A stretch of DNA of 64,000 nt from Pseudofabraea citricarpa (Eukaryota > Ascomycota > Leotiomycetes > Helotiales > Dermateaceae): NCBI GenBank assembly GCA_029641185.1, contig JAPWGK010000017.1, positions 1,054,001 to 1,118,000 of the forward strand, written 5' to 3'. Shown in pieces: positions 1 through 12,497 of the stretch; the first letter of the stretch is position 1, and each line of letters starts with the position of its first letter. A model generated the notes under the pieces. That model saw only the letters and a program-made list of their open reading frames with translations. It had not been told where the DNA came from and ran no database searches. Both the position numbers and the translations under genes were made by a program.

Positions 1-1466
1 AGCCTCCTCTACCTCCTTTTAGTGAGATCTCTTCGTTCGCTGGACATGACAATCATGGAAATCCAAACTTCACGGAGACAAAGAGTTTTTGGTATCCCAA
101 GTGGGTGGAAGACCATGAAGCTAGCTTGATGATGCATTATTTGGATAATGTCTTCTTCCTTCAGTTTCGATTCCACACACCTTCAGTGTCTGCTGGGGGT
201 CGTGGCTGGCTTCTGTCTTTGCTCACGCGTACAAAGCCTTTATACCACGCAGCTCTGAGTCTGAGTGCACTTCACCAACAATCACTTCTTTGTCTGGGAC
301 AAGATCAAGCTCAAATAGATACACTCCATGAACTCGAAAGACACCATAATCTCACTCTCCAGGAGTTACAACTGTTTATTCGGGCCCAAGGTGAAGATGC
401 TACCGAGCAAGGAAGATTCAACGGGAATATTCAGATTTTGGCATGTATGGTGGAGCTGATATCTTTCGAAGTAAGTGTCAAGAATTGGTTCCATCTAAAA
501 GCTAACCCAATGTAGCTATTTAATGGTGGCATCAGTAACTGGCAGGTTCATCTTGCGGCTGCTTCAACATTGATATTATCATTGCATGGCATTCCCCAAG
601 ACGACCATGATCAAATAGAGTTCCGGGAGATGAAAAGAACGTCTTTGTTCAGGTATTCGAGTAATGGCTCTCCGGGAAGTCCCATGTCATCTGAGCATGC
701 CGCCTTGGATTTTCTCACAGGCGCAGTCATATGGTTCGACATTCTGGCCTGTGTCTCAACTGGAGCCAAACCGTATCTTTCAGATTACCATTCCGAGTTT
801 CTTTCTACAATGCCTGTTGTAGCCGCTGGCTCCGTTGAGCAAGGTCAAAAGATTGAGCTAGATACCATAATGGGCTGCCAAAACTGGGCCATGAGCCTCA
901 TAGGTCGAATAGCCCAGCTTGGAGAGCAGAAGAATACGCAACATTTATCCAGTGATCAAATCCAAGGCCAAGAGGCCCTGATTCGGAGCGAGCTGGATTC
1001 AAATAACTCACGTGTTCTGGACGAGATTAATCGGATGCGCTTATTCTACGAAGGCCCGCCACCAATATTTTCACCAGAAGAATATAAAAGGTACACAACC
1101 GACGTCGTGACACATATATTCGCTTGTGCTGCAAGTGTGTATTTACAAAATGTTGTTGGGTTGGAAAATTCTGATTTGCGAATCGAATGCGTCATCTCGG
1201 CGTTCAAAATGGTACCAGATCCACGTATGATGAGAGGCTTGGTATGGCCTCTCTGTGTTGCAGGCTGCATGGCCAAAACGCCTTCAGATCAAGCATTCTT
1301 TAGAGGCGTCACATCCGCAGCCGTTAAAGACTCAAGAACTTTTGGCAACGCCGAGCAAACTCTGGAGATTCTGGAAAAAGCTTGGGATATGCAAGCCAAC
1401 AGGAATGTACCGGTGGATTGCGCGACTTGTATACGCGAGATGGGCACTTGTGTGTTGCTAGTGTAA
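1..1466 (+). CDS. Fungal-specific transcription factor, C-terminal part (partial)
   Basis: The reading frame is open from base 3 at the left edge, so the start and any Zn2Cys6 DNA-binding domain lie outside the window. Exons are about 3-470 and 516-1466; the 45-bp intron (471-515) has a GTAAGT donor, a GCTAAC branch point and a GTAG acceptor and restores frame exactly. The visible protein is helical and includes a SALHQQ motif near its start, a segment reading LFNGGISNWQVHLAAAS across the splice, and a terminal GTCVLLV. These are hallmarks of the fungal transcription factor domain (Fungal_trans_2 type) that follows Zn2Cys6 clusters. It is therefore probably a nuclear regulator of unknown targets. 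The neighbouring GH3 gene on the same strand could be a target, but nothing in the sequence shows this. Confidence 0.85.
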
Positions 1467-2393
1467 CTTTCCCCACATATTGTTCAACTCGACCCTGTCG
1501 TTGGTATTGAACGGTACAAAACCGGTACTTCGTAGCCGCCACATTTTCAGTATTTCGTATAAGCCGGAAGAAGAATTCCTGAGTCCGAGGATGCCAAGTT
1601 TTTCACTGGTTGGCAAGCTCAATTTTGCACATATTCTTTGCCTCAGCCAAGCGCCTGAAAGCATCGAAAGCTGGATTATATGTGCAAGAGTCAATTCAAT
1701 TTACAGCACCTTTTAAGCGACTTCCTCAGTCAAACAGCAACAAAGCAATGAAAATGCACCTAGTAGTAGGAAAGTATATGTCTACGGTGGTACCTTGTGA
1801 GAAGTTTACCGAGAAGCTCACGGGTACGTTTATAGACTTTCGCTTTGCGCTTTGCGCATTTATCTACCGTCTTTATGACCCGAAATCTAGCAGGAGAGCA
1901 AAGTATTTCTATTTAGCCATTACACAGGCCTCTTTACGAAGCCATTCGGTATCTCGGGACAGTGCTTGGTAGACCATGTCAGCGGAGAAAGGCGGGGAAG
2001 TCTTAGCGCGGGGAGACCAACAGGATTGACATGACACGGGGCTCGGCAGAACCTCGCGTATACATCTTATGAGCGCCTCATTGAAGAGGTCATCATCGGA
2101 ATGGAGCTGTTTTGAGCAAGGCCCAAGATTCATCTGCATGTTTATTCGGCCCTTCTACCTTTTGGCCTGTCATATTGCCTGTCTATTCGTCTAGTTGAGG
2201 GTCTCGTTGTTGTCAGCAGGCAGAAGTTATGGCAGTTCATCTGGTCTGGCACTTGGACCTCGACCCCGCGATGATATTATGGACCTTGCGAGGCGGGGTA
2301 TTATTGTATATATTTCAAGAGAAACTGCTCTGAAACACATTTTGTGTTGTACAAGCAGGTCGATAATTTTAAACTGTAATTCTCAGAATTACA
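1467..2393. promoter_or_regulatory. Intergenic region, GH3 promoter with CreA-type sites
   Basis: No convincing gene is present. The 927 bp lie between the transcription factor stop and the beta-glucosidase start. Five hexamers fit the carbon-catabolite repressor consensus SYGGRG: GCGGAG at 1982, GCGGGG at 1992 and 2008, its complement CCCCGC at 2264, and GCGGGG at 2293. Their grouping upstream of a cellulase-type gene suggests glucose repression. This is inference from motif matches only. Confidence 0.45.
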
Positions 2394-4969
2394 ATGAGGC
2401 ATTCTATTAGCTTGTTTACTCTTGCGTGCCTTGTACCTCTAAGCACTGCAGCTGCCCTTGAGATAAGACAACAAGAGAATATCACGGATGATGCCTACTT
2501 CTATGGACAATCTCCACCTGTGTTCCCTTCCCGTAAGTTAAGCGTTGGAAGCGATGTAAATATAAATCTGATCAAATTTTAGCCTTGATGCCTGGGAAAG
2601 GAACCTGGGCGACGGCTTATCAGAAAGCAGTTGCTTTAGTTTCACAAATGACACTCGAAGAGCAAGCTAATATTACTGTTGGATATTCTTCAACGACAGG
2701 CTGTTCTGGTGTTACTGGCTCGGTTCCACGTCTCGGCTGGGATGGTCTTTGCCTTTCTGATGCTGGCAACGGACTTCGAACCACGGATTTTGTAAGTGGT
2801 TGGCCAAGTGGACTACACGTCGGTGCTTCGTGGAATAAAGACCTTGCATACAACCGAGCTTTACTCATGGGAGGCGAGTTCAAGACCAAAGGCGTTCAGG
2901 TGTTACTTGGGCCTGTCGTTGGGCCGCTCGGACGAGTAGCGACAAGCGGGCGAAACTGGGAAGGGATGAGCAACGATCGTAAGTTATTCTGGGAACGTTT
3001 CACACTAAGTTATTATTAAATCTTTATAGCGTATCTGTGTGGCTCACTAGCTGCCGAGACTGTCCGCGGAGTGCAGAAAGCAGGAGTAATCACCTCAGTC
3101 AAGCACTTTATCGGAAATGAGCAGGAAACAAACCGGAACCCATCCGGCGATGTCTCTGCTGTATCCTCAAACATCGACGACAAGACGATCCATGAATTGT
3201 ACCTTTGGCCCTTTCAAGATGCAGTCCACGCCGGTGCCGGATGCATCATGTGCTCGTATCAACGACTCAATAACTCATATGGCTGTCACAATAGCAAAAC
3301 CCAAAATGGCCTTTTGAAAACCGAGCTGGGATTCGAAGGCTTTGTTGTCAGTGATTGGGGCGCACAGCACACTGGACTGTCGAGCGCCGAAGCTGGATTA
3401 GATGTTGTCATGCCTTCATCTACCTATTGGGGCAAGGCGGGAGGAAATCTTACAATCGCTGTAAACAACGGCAGTCTGGCCGAAGCCAGAGTGAAGGACA
3501 TGGCGACGAGAGTCGTAGCGGCCTGGTATCAGATGGGAGAAGATGTACGTTGTCAGAATCTCAGCATAGCCTCAGTTACTTATGTTTCTTTTAGGAGGAC
3601 TTCCCAGAGCAAGGTGTTGGTATGCCTAGCGATTTTACGGTTCCCAAAACTCCCGTATATGCTCGACAGCCAGCATCCAAGCCCGTGCTCCTGAACGGCG
3701 CCCTGGAAGGCCATGTTCTCGTGAAGAATACTAACAATGCTTTGCCGTTAAAGAAACCACGGCTTTTGTCACTCTTTGGATATGACGCCGTTGCACCAGC
3801 TACTATGAACGTGGTCTTTCCTGGTGCCCGTTCGCTTTGGTCTCTCGGGGACGAATCGATCCCTGGAATCCCTGACTGGGGATCCGATGATCTGATTCCA
3901 CAAATCGCTATCAATGGTACACTGACACGTGGTGGAGGAAGTGGTGCTAATGCTCCTGCTTATATATCAGCACCATTTGATGCTCTACAAGAACGTATTT
4001 ATGAAGATGACACCAGCATATTCTGGGATTTCGTCTCTGGTGACCCCGCTGTCGATTCAAACTCCGACGCTTGTCTTGTATTCATCAACGCCTTTGCTAC
4101 TGAAGGCTCTGACCGTCTTGGATTATATGGTTAGTGCTCTCTCGCTTGATATAATAGATTCTGTGCTAACCGAGACAGATGATTTCTCTGACGGACTCGT
4201 AAAGAACGTTGCCGCCAACTGCAGCAACACAATTGTCGTCATTCATAATGCTGGTATCCGACTCGTTGATCAGTGGATTGACCATCCGAATGTTACCGCA
4301 CTTATCTTTGCACATCTTCCTGGGCAAGACAGTGGTCGAGCCCTCGTCCAACTTCTCTACGGCGTTCAGTCTCCTTCCGGAAAGCTACCATACACAGTCG
4401 CCAAGAACGAATCGGACATCAACGTGTTATTCCCTGTACTGCCGGAGGGGCAGTACAGTTTATTCCCTCAAGACGACTTTACCGAGGGTGTGTACATCGA
4501 CTATCGTGACTTCGACGCAAAGAATATCACCCCGCGATACGAGTTCGGCTTCGGATTAACTTACACCACATTCGAGTACTCTGACCTCGACATCTCGCTG
4601 CTCTCTGATGTTCCAACATCCTACTACCCACCAGATGCGGAAATCGTCGAAGGTGGTATTCCTTCCCTCTGGGATGTCATCGCGCACGTGACAGCCACAG
4701 TTACCAACACGGGATCGGTAGATGCTGCAGAAGTCGCACAGTTGTATGTCGGTATCCCAGATGGGCCGGTCAGACAGCTGAGGGGGTTCAGTAAGGTTGA
4801 TATTCCCGTTGGAGCTAATGTCACGGTTGAGTTTGATCTTACGCGAAGAGACCTCTCGGAGTGGAGTGTTGTGGATCAGAGCTGGGTTTTACAGCAGGCT
4901 GATTATACCATCTCTGTTGGTGCGAGCAGCAGAGATCTGCCACTAGTTGGGACATTGAGTATTGGTTGA
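2394..4969 (+). CDS. Secreted GH3 beta-glucosidase
   Basis: Exons are 2394-2532, 2583-2978, 3030-3544, 3595-4129 and 4179-4969; the four introns are 49-51 bp and each restores frame, giving 791 residues. The start is the first ATG and opens a secretion signal (hydrophobic stretch [15 protein letters not shown]). The GH3 N-terminal barrel follows, with KHFIGNEQE and the nucleophile motif VVSDWGAQH (Asp about 287). The alpha/beta sandwich domain contains [16 protein letters not shown], and a fibronectin-III-like domain at the C-terminus contains [17 protein letters not shown]. Family members remove terminal beta-linked glucose from cellobiose and other oligosaccharides outside the cell. Length and domain order are those of a complete fungal enzyme. 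The exact substrate cannot be read from sequence. The promoter carries CreA-type hexamers. Confidence 0.93.
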
Positions 4970-5518
4970 GTAGCCAACATGTCTTTTATAGATAGGCAGG
5001 AACTCGGTGAGGTTGTTGTTATATAAGGTATCTACTAGGTAGATAGGTCAGTAATTAGTTGAAGTAATCGTCATAGGGGTATGAGTAGACCCAGATCAAT
5101 AATAATTGAAAGTTTGGAATCAATAGTTGAAATCATTCAAGATAGCATGGTATAAGTACACATTTATTTGCAGAATAACTATGTTAAAGTAGCTAGAGGG
5201 TATCTTGAAAATCAATCGTGAAGTCATGAAGTGCTCTTGTAAAGCTGTGTATCTTTGTGACGTGATATCGTGGCCATCCAACCGGGTTCGGAATACTTGA
5301 TGCTAACTCGGTGGGTGTGTTCAACCAGGAACTGATCCTCAGCATCGATCTGGGCAGGCATCCTGGGCGTATCGATTGGCGGTCATGTTGGCTGTCATTG
5401 TAATCGCAATGCAGGGGATATACGCACGATCTCTTCGACCTAGCGTGCGCATTACTCTGCATACCATCTGGCATCATTGGCTATACCATGGTTGTCCCGT
5501 ATCTGCAAGACACAGGAC
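4970..5518. other. Convergent intergenic spacer, no gene
   Basis: The 549 bp lie between the 3' ends of the GH3 gene and the SAT4-type gene. It is AT-rich at the start, with no supported ORF or RNA. A minus-strand frame at 5193-5477 lacks family features and lies beyond the stop of its neighbour. Confidence 0.6.
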
Positions 5519-6806
5519 TCACGATCGTTTCCAGCTTTGTGAGCTCTCGCGTTGACTTTCAATATCGTACTCCGAAGCTGTGTATGTGTTCAGCAGCACC
5601 AGCTCGCTGTGGGACTCGGCTTTACTAGAAGATCTTGGTCCATTCTCCTCCCGAGCGACAACTCTATCCATAGCAACGGCATCATCTTGACATGGTGGTT
5701 CTGACCGGTCTGACAAGACCTTTGCCCCGTTTGAAGGTTCAGAGTGTGAGCTTTTGGAGAGTCTGCCGGAGCCCAGGATACCAGGAATGTAGTGCAGGAA
5801 AAAGAGTCGAGTGTGTGGCACTGATGCGCAAATCTGCATTCGTTAGCGGAAGCCATCACTGCAGTTGTTGCCAACTTACGATTCCCACGTAGAGTTCGAC
5901 ACAGCTGGAGATCCAGACGGGAAAAGAAGACCAGCTCATATCATACGAAGTCGAAAAATGGTACGTATATACAGTCCGAGCTACGCCAGCACAAGAAACG
6001 AGGAATCCAACAGCGAACAGGAGTATCACAATTGCTCTTTGTCTCTTTTCTAGGTTCAGATGATATACAGTGGGTATTGGTATGATGACAACGAGGAAGT
6101 CGGTGAACGTATTGATGGTTCCTGCGACAAGAAGATGTGCTGGTCGGTTGATACAACTCGGTTGGGGTTTGAAAGACATTGTCCAGTAATCAGACGGGGG
6201 GCTACATTTTGGTTAAGCTTGGCTTATATGAAGGATAAAAATCCGAGATCAAACACTCACCGGCATTGAAAGACGGTTACGACACAGAATATTGAAGCCT
6301 GAACTACCACCAGCACCATAGCATAGCTGACGAACTTATGCATGAACTTGTTGGTCACACTCATGATCCTCTTTACCATTGCCAACATTGATAATTTTGT
6401 CAACGTAGAACCGGCAGAGAAGAGAACTTGAGCAGCAAGTTCAATTTTGAGTCCAATGACGATTTTATCCAGCTTGATATCCCACACATGGCGATCCTCA
6501 TGGTACACAAGTTGTCCCAGTAGGCTCAACACCATAAAACCGGCTGTAGGTATCTTCAAGGGGGTTTAGTAAAATTTACGTATGATTTGATGAAAGTAAA
6601 CTTACAACCGCACAAACTATCAATGTGTCATCTGCCCCAAAGTTTTTCGAGAGTCGAGTACGTGAATATACTCGCAAGCCAACAATGAAGAGCACGAATG
6701 GAAACAAAACGAGGTTGAGAGCTGTGTTTGCAGAACCACGAGTGACTGGGTTAATATAGTTAGGGGCTGGCCATGTTGCCAATACCTCGAGAGGTGGAAA
6801 CTGCAT
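5519..6806 (-). CDS. SAT4/rhodopsin-like seven-helix membrane protein
   Basis: Exons on the minus strand are 6806-6606, 6553-6261, 6201-5880 and 5833-5519, with introns of 52, 59 and 46 bp, all in phase, giving 376 residues. The first exon holds a hydrophobic helix (ALNLVLFPFVLFIVGLRVY), then RTRLSKNFGADDTLIV, the conserved charged loop of the fungal rhodopsin domain family. Further features are VFQCRPPSDYW after helix 4, FLVVIIPIPTVYHLNL, and CVELYVGII before the last loop, followed by a polar cytosolic tail of about 100 residues. The family comprises integral plasma-membrane proteins related to Pth11-type receptors by topology; most have no assigned ligand. No CFEM cysteine domain is present, so it is not a classical Pth11. 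It converges with the GH3 gene. Confidence 0.88.
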
Positions 6807-9584
6807 TTTGTGCCGTTGGTATACTAGTAAAGTAGATACAACAGTTGGAAAAAGAGGAATCTAGAGGGAAGACAAAGCTCTCCTTGGAGATACTCAAGTG
6901 AACATGTAGGGGGATCCCTTCTACCTCTTATGCTTTCCTTTATCCATGTATTCGGTGGTCGGGTTTGGTCAGCCCTAGAACCAATGGTCAAGGTCCGCTG
7001 CGCTAGCTTGAAGTCCCAGATCCTACCCCTCGCAAAGTTATGGCTCCCTGAATCTTGGTCTCTAGTGCAGAATTTGCACCGTGCATCTTGGGACGTACAG
7101 GCGGCTACGATTCCCCGACAAATCACGAAAGGAATAGCATCGCTTGGAACAAATATGCGGAGTTTCCATCATAGTATGCGAGCACAGACGGCGCCATAGA
7201 TGATAATGCATTTTGACAGGAAGAAGCAACCACATAATCGTAGCCTGGTATCTGATCTCGAGCTTTGACCGTTGATCTATGATACGGTTTCTAAGGCCTG
7301 GGCCATTCAACCTGAGCCAATGATCTCGATAACAAGGCAAACTCGGAGGCAGATGCAGGGGCCAGCGGGGGGATCTCCCCACACGCAGTGGTAGCTCTGA
7401 TGGCTGACGCCATCCGGCGCCATTGGCATCTCTTGGAACAAGATTGGACAATTCACCCATGCGTAATATCGACGTTACTTCCGACACAGTTTCTAACACG
7501 GCCTGCACTGGCGGACGGATTGTTGAGTGCCGTAGAAAAAGAAACAATAGAAACAGACCTGTCATAAAAACAAAGGGAAATCAAGGGCCAAGCGAGCCTC
7601 TGATCCTGGGTGGGAACACTACCTTTATGTATGCTCTAAGTTTTGCCAACTTTGGGCTGCAATACCTCGTGGCCCTGAAGAATAAAATGACTTCATAAAC
7701 GGTTTTGCCTCTCATAAAGAGCTACAGAGTTCGTCAGAAATAGATGGAGGTCTTGTGGCGTTGCACCACAAGCGACAGAGTTCATCTAGCCGTGCATCGG
7801 GACAAGCGTCAAATCGTATGATAACCAAGAACCAGCGGCATGAGTCAGTCACGTGTGACAATGCCCTCAACTCACAACTTGTGAATCGTTGGTGTTTCCT
7901 CTCGGGTCCAAAAGTAGGTGAGACAACAGCTTTGACATTAATCGAGCAGCTGTTGAACGCACGATCCATCATTTCTTCCTCTTTTTTTGTTCTAGAATCT
8001 GCACACGCATTCTTGACAGCTGTCTGCGAGGAGATCTATGTCCCCAAGCGTTGAAAATATCGAGTATTGTGTGGCCACTATGGAGTACATGTAGGGTAGA
8101 AGCGACGCTGATATGACTAGAATGGTGGAGTAGAGCTGCAAATTAGGTGACGAACATCGGCACTGTACGTACACATTTGATTCGTCTGCCGCTAAAGAGC
8201 CATGGACAGTAACGACAAGTAGTAAACTCTCACTCTCGTATCTTGGAGCTATGTTACAACTTCTTTAGCTCTCTCTCAGGAATGGCTTATCCATTCTCAG
8301 AAAGTCGCACATTCGTGGTGGCTCTCCACAGCTTGTGGCTGGCACGATTCAGCTCGTCTCGTCTTACTTCCATGAAAGCCCCGGCGTTCGGATGAGGTGC
8401 TTGTGCTTATGCCTGTGCAGTGTGCATATGCATGGTGGAGAGAAAAGTCGCTGCAACCGTGTTGCGAGAACTCTTGTTTCTTTTTTGTCGTACACGCACG
8501 CGTCGAAAGTGACAGATCTATTCGGTCTGGATGTATCTGAGGCCTGCGTAACCAGTAAAAGGCTGGACAAGTCCAACGGCGACGTGTTCTGCGGCCTCTT
8601 TATGCCCGTGCCTACATAAATTAGCCGAAGTATTATGCATTATGCAACGATTTGGAATTTATCCCAACCTCTCCTTTCACCGCTTCCATCCATTTATTTT
8701 CGTATGCTTGCTTCTTAATCCCACAACAACCCCAAAAGCGCACTCAAAAGATTCCGAGTCTCTCAATGGAGAATTTCTGATCGCTGGACAATCATCGGGT
8801 GTCGGGTCTTCATGAACTTGACCACTTTCGCTTTTGCAAGGGCAAGGGACCGAAAGAACTCCACTATCGGACTTCTACCTGCTGACTTATGATGAAAGCG
8901 AGAGAACAGCTCTCCCGTTGACAAGGTGTGTAAATCTCGCAAATAAAATCCAGGGCTGGGACTGTTGAGACTTGAGTTGATGAAATATTTTCCAAGAAAC
9001 CTTTTTTAAGTAGTACTTTACCTCAGAGCACACTGCGGATATGGCAAACTCAAGTATTCCCTTGAGTTCCAGCTTCTCCTTCCTTTTCGGGGTCTATCGC
9101 TGTCTTCCGGTGGTTCTTGAGGAAAGCTTTTCAAGAATCAGTAATCTCAAGCTTTGCATTTTAGGTTTAATTGGGCGGAGGAATCACTTGGCGAAAGCGA
9201 AAGGGGTTGCTCCACGAGGCTATCCGAGCAGCAAAATGTGAACTTCCCCATAAGGATTCAAGTATCCGACCAATCATTGTTCAAGCCAAACGAGGATCTA
9301 GGACTTCTTTTACATTTCTGTTCACTCTAAAGGATGCTTGTTTTTAGTCAAGACATGCTCTCATGACGAGTGAAAACGGATGACCAGGAGAAACAAGAAG
9401 GTCCAAAGGATCACCAAGCTTTTCAAAACCTTGGTAGACTTTTTGACGAAACAACATGGCCACTTCCTCCAGGTTCTCATTTCATTCAGTGAGATATATT
9501 AGTTGGCGAGTGCCACGGTAGCTTTCGTGATAGCCAGCATCGCTCTCTACACTCATTTACCCCCTCAAGAGCCAGTCCTTCGCT
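6807..9584. other. 2.8 kb region without a supported gene
   Basis: Both strands have only short frames without recognisable motifs, splice continuity or start context. The longest, minus 7062-7565, is low-complexity and not family-like. A near-palindrome GTCACGTGTGAC (CACGTG E-box core) lies near 7849. The last several hundred bases are the likely promoter of the downstream FAD oxidase. Confidence 0.5.
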
Positions 9585-11153
9585 ATGTTTCTTCGCCGTG
9601 CCCTTCTTGGCGCCGCAGCCACTCTCTTTATCCAGCCAGCTCTTGCTCAGAATACCCTTGAGACCTGTCTAGAATCAAGCGGCATTGTCACCAGTTTCGA
9701 AGAAACAAATGCTACCTGGTTTCAAGATACTGCTGCATGGCAGGGACGTATCCGTCCAAACCCATCAGGTGTCGCTTATCCCAAGACCGAAGCCGACGTT
9801 GCGACATCTTTAAAGTGTGCCACCGAGGCTGGAGTCAAGGTATCGGCTCTTAATGGTGGTCATTCGTTTGTTAGTTATGGTATGGGTGGTGAAGATGGTG
9901 CCTTGGTACTTAACATGACTGCTTTTCAGAGCTTGTCGTATGATGAAGCCACTGGATATTTGACTGTCGGCGGTGGAAGCCATGTCGGTCCTGCAGCGAC
10001 ATATCTCTGGAACAATTATGGTGCTCATTTCCCTCACGTGAGAGGTCACTGGGTCGGCATGGCCGGATCGACCATTGGAGGATCATTGGGTACGACTAGT
10101 CGATTCCTAGGAACTCTCATGGATAATTTGGTCTCCGCTACTATTATGCTAGCAAATGGGACTGTCGTAAATACCTCTGCGGACGAGAACCAAGACCTCT
10201 TTTTTGCCATTCGAGGAGCTGCTTCTTCATACGGCATCTTGATGACCTTGACTTACAAAACATGGAAGCCAGTCTATCCTACTGCCACAAAATGGACCAT
10301 CGTTATGCCTACTAATACTACCTTGGATACGGGAGTCAAGGCTCTGTTAGCAGTTCAGGAATTTGGACTTGCAGAGTCTACTCCCGATGAGCTTTACCTT
10401 CGCTGGAGACTCACTGTTCCTACCTGGGGCGGTGCAGGATACTTTTACGGAAACCCCGACGACTTCAAGTCAGTGATGCAACCACTTATGGATGTCTTAC
10501 CAGCAGGAACCAATCTCACTTCCAGCACACTTGACTTCTGGGCCATGGAGATCGATGCAACTGTAAGTATTCTCAGTGTCACTACCACACAATGATCGAA
10601 AACTAACTTCGATTAGGGACCCCTCGCCGCAACATTCGAGACTTCTGCATCCCGTACATTCTATGTCAAGGCTCTGACCTTAACCAAAGACCACCCATTC
10701 ACATATGAGAATGCCGCAGCTCTGTACAACAACACCGCACTGGCATTCAACCGAACCGACATTGCCCGCTCCGGCTTCCTCGATCTATGGGGCGGACGAG
10801 CCAACGCGGCAATCAAAGATTCCGATACGGCATATGCCGAGGGAGGAAATCTCTGGATCGTCCGATGGGAAGCCAATCTCGTTGGTACGGATAATGCTCG
10901 TGGCCAAGCATCCCGATACACTCAAGATGCCATCAACTATATCAAGAACGGACTGAACCCCTTTATTGACCAGTTGACAACAGAGGGTGCAACACTAAGA
11001 GGCTATGCGAATTATCGTGATTCTGAGGCGACTCCTGAAGAGTGGGCTTCTATGCTGTACCCTGGTGATAATTATGCCAGATTGCAGTCGATCAAGCGGG
11101 ATGTCGACCCCGAGCAGCTCTTCAATAGCAACGCTCAAAGTATTCCTGTTTAG
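9585..11153 (+). CDS. Secreted FAD-linked oxidase (berberine-bridge-like)
   Basis: Exons are 9585-10562 and 10617-11153 around a 54-bp intron (GTAAGT donor, CTAAC branch, TTAG acceptor), giving 504 residues. The first ATG begins a signal peptide (RRALLGAAATLFIQPALA). The PCMH-type FAD-binding domain follows, with NPSGVAYPKTEADV, the flavinylation motif GGHSF (His about 93), and GMAGSTIGGSLG. The C-terminus has a berberine-bridge motif region ending LYPGDNYARLQSIKRDVDP. Such enzymes oxidise sugars or secondary metabolites with oxygen, outside the cell. The usual second flavin-linking cysteine is not visible: the loop reads HVRGHWVGMAGS. Mono-covalent attachment through His is therefore likely. 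The substrate is unknown. Confidence 0.9.
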
Positions 11154-12497
11154 ATTATGCCTGTCATATATGGTAGCCTTCTTGTAGATAGTACAGTGCA
11201 TTGATAGAATGTATATAAGAATCTATGCTATTCACTTGCAATTTGCTCCACGCGACACTTGAAGATTGCTTAATTTTGATATATGTTACATGGCCTTCTT
11301 AGGAGACTTTGAAGTTCTTCGGCCTCGCTTGTTATTGCTCCCATCATGGCTTTGGTATTTGGAAATATTTCTATAAATGCCTTTACATGTGACATTTGAC
11401 ATTCATAAATGATGAATCAATGACTCTACTTGATATTCCTATACAAGACATTTGAATCAACGACTAGAAAGCCCCTAGAGATGATTTTCTTTTGTTTACT
11501 CGGTAAATCCCTGATGTGCCACCCTCCAAACAGCAAACTTACTTCACTGCTATTAAGAGTAGTGTATCACATAACTTGTTAATCAGTTTTGAAATGATAA
11601 CAGATTTGAAAACAAGCTATATATAAGTAGGTTATAATACTAGAAAGCGGTAGATGAAAGAAGACTAAATCAAACCCAAATTATTATCAACAAGTGAACG
11701 CGGAATTTATCACAGTTACTTTATTTGTAACTAGTACTCATTATTCACAGAAACATTTTTAATATACCTATTAATAGATACATGTTTATTATCTATAATA
11801 TATATACATGAGATACCATGTTTATATAACAATAAAGCAAGCCTAATATTTGGTGCAATGCCAGGCAGGTATTTGTCGTCATTCAAAATATAATGTGAAA
11901 CTTATTAGTTATAAAATTTGCCCCTTGGAATAACCAAATACAAGACGTGTATTAAACCCTCTATAATTTGAAATGAAATGGTAAGGGCAAGAGGCTTAGA
12001 TTGAAATCTAGTGAACTTGAATAATTGCATCCTGGTTGTTTTTGCTAATATGCTCCATTCGATATATGAAGTATGAAATAGCTTTGCTTTATACATGTAT
12101 TAATTTTTTCACTTATTGCATATGGCAATACAAATATTTATTGATATAACTGTATTTGACTATAAGAGTCTCGTCTAAAACCTTTGCACATAAACTACAG
12201 GGCTTTTTGCAAAAGAGAGTGAAAGCTTCTGCGAATCATAAGTTGGTTTTTGGTAGCGGAATATTAGGATCAGGATTACGATCATGATTGCATCAGAAAG
12301 TCTTTTAGTAGATATGCGAAGTTATGATTAAGATTTTATTATTATATCAGCTGTTGGAAACAAGCTAAAACGCATTGGACAAGGTCAACAAAATAATATA
12401 AAATTGTTGATGGATATGAATTCAACATGACTTGTACTATAGTTGAACATGTAGAACCACCTGATTTGGTGTTATTATGCGGGAAAATTTGGAAAGC
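11154..12497. other. AT-rich intergenic region, no gene
   Basis: About 1.3 kb of strongly AT-rich DNA lies between the FAD oxidase stop and the stop of the first GH114 gene. No ORF or RNA could be supported. It marks the left border of the polysaccharide locus and may contain decayed sequence. Confidence 0.55.

Noticed and set aside
7062..7565. 167-codon minus-strand frame in the gene-poor region
   Set aside because: It shows no domain motif, biased composition and no homologous-looking segments; upstream and downstream frames do not extend it by splicing.
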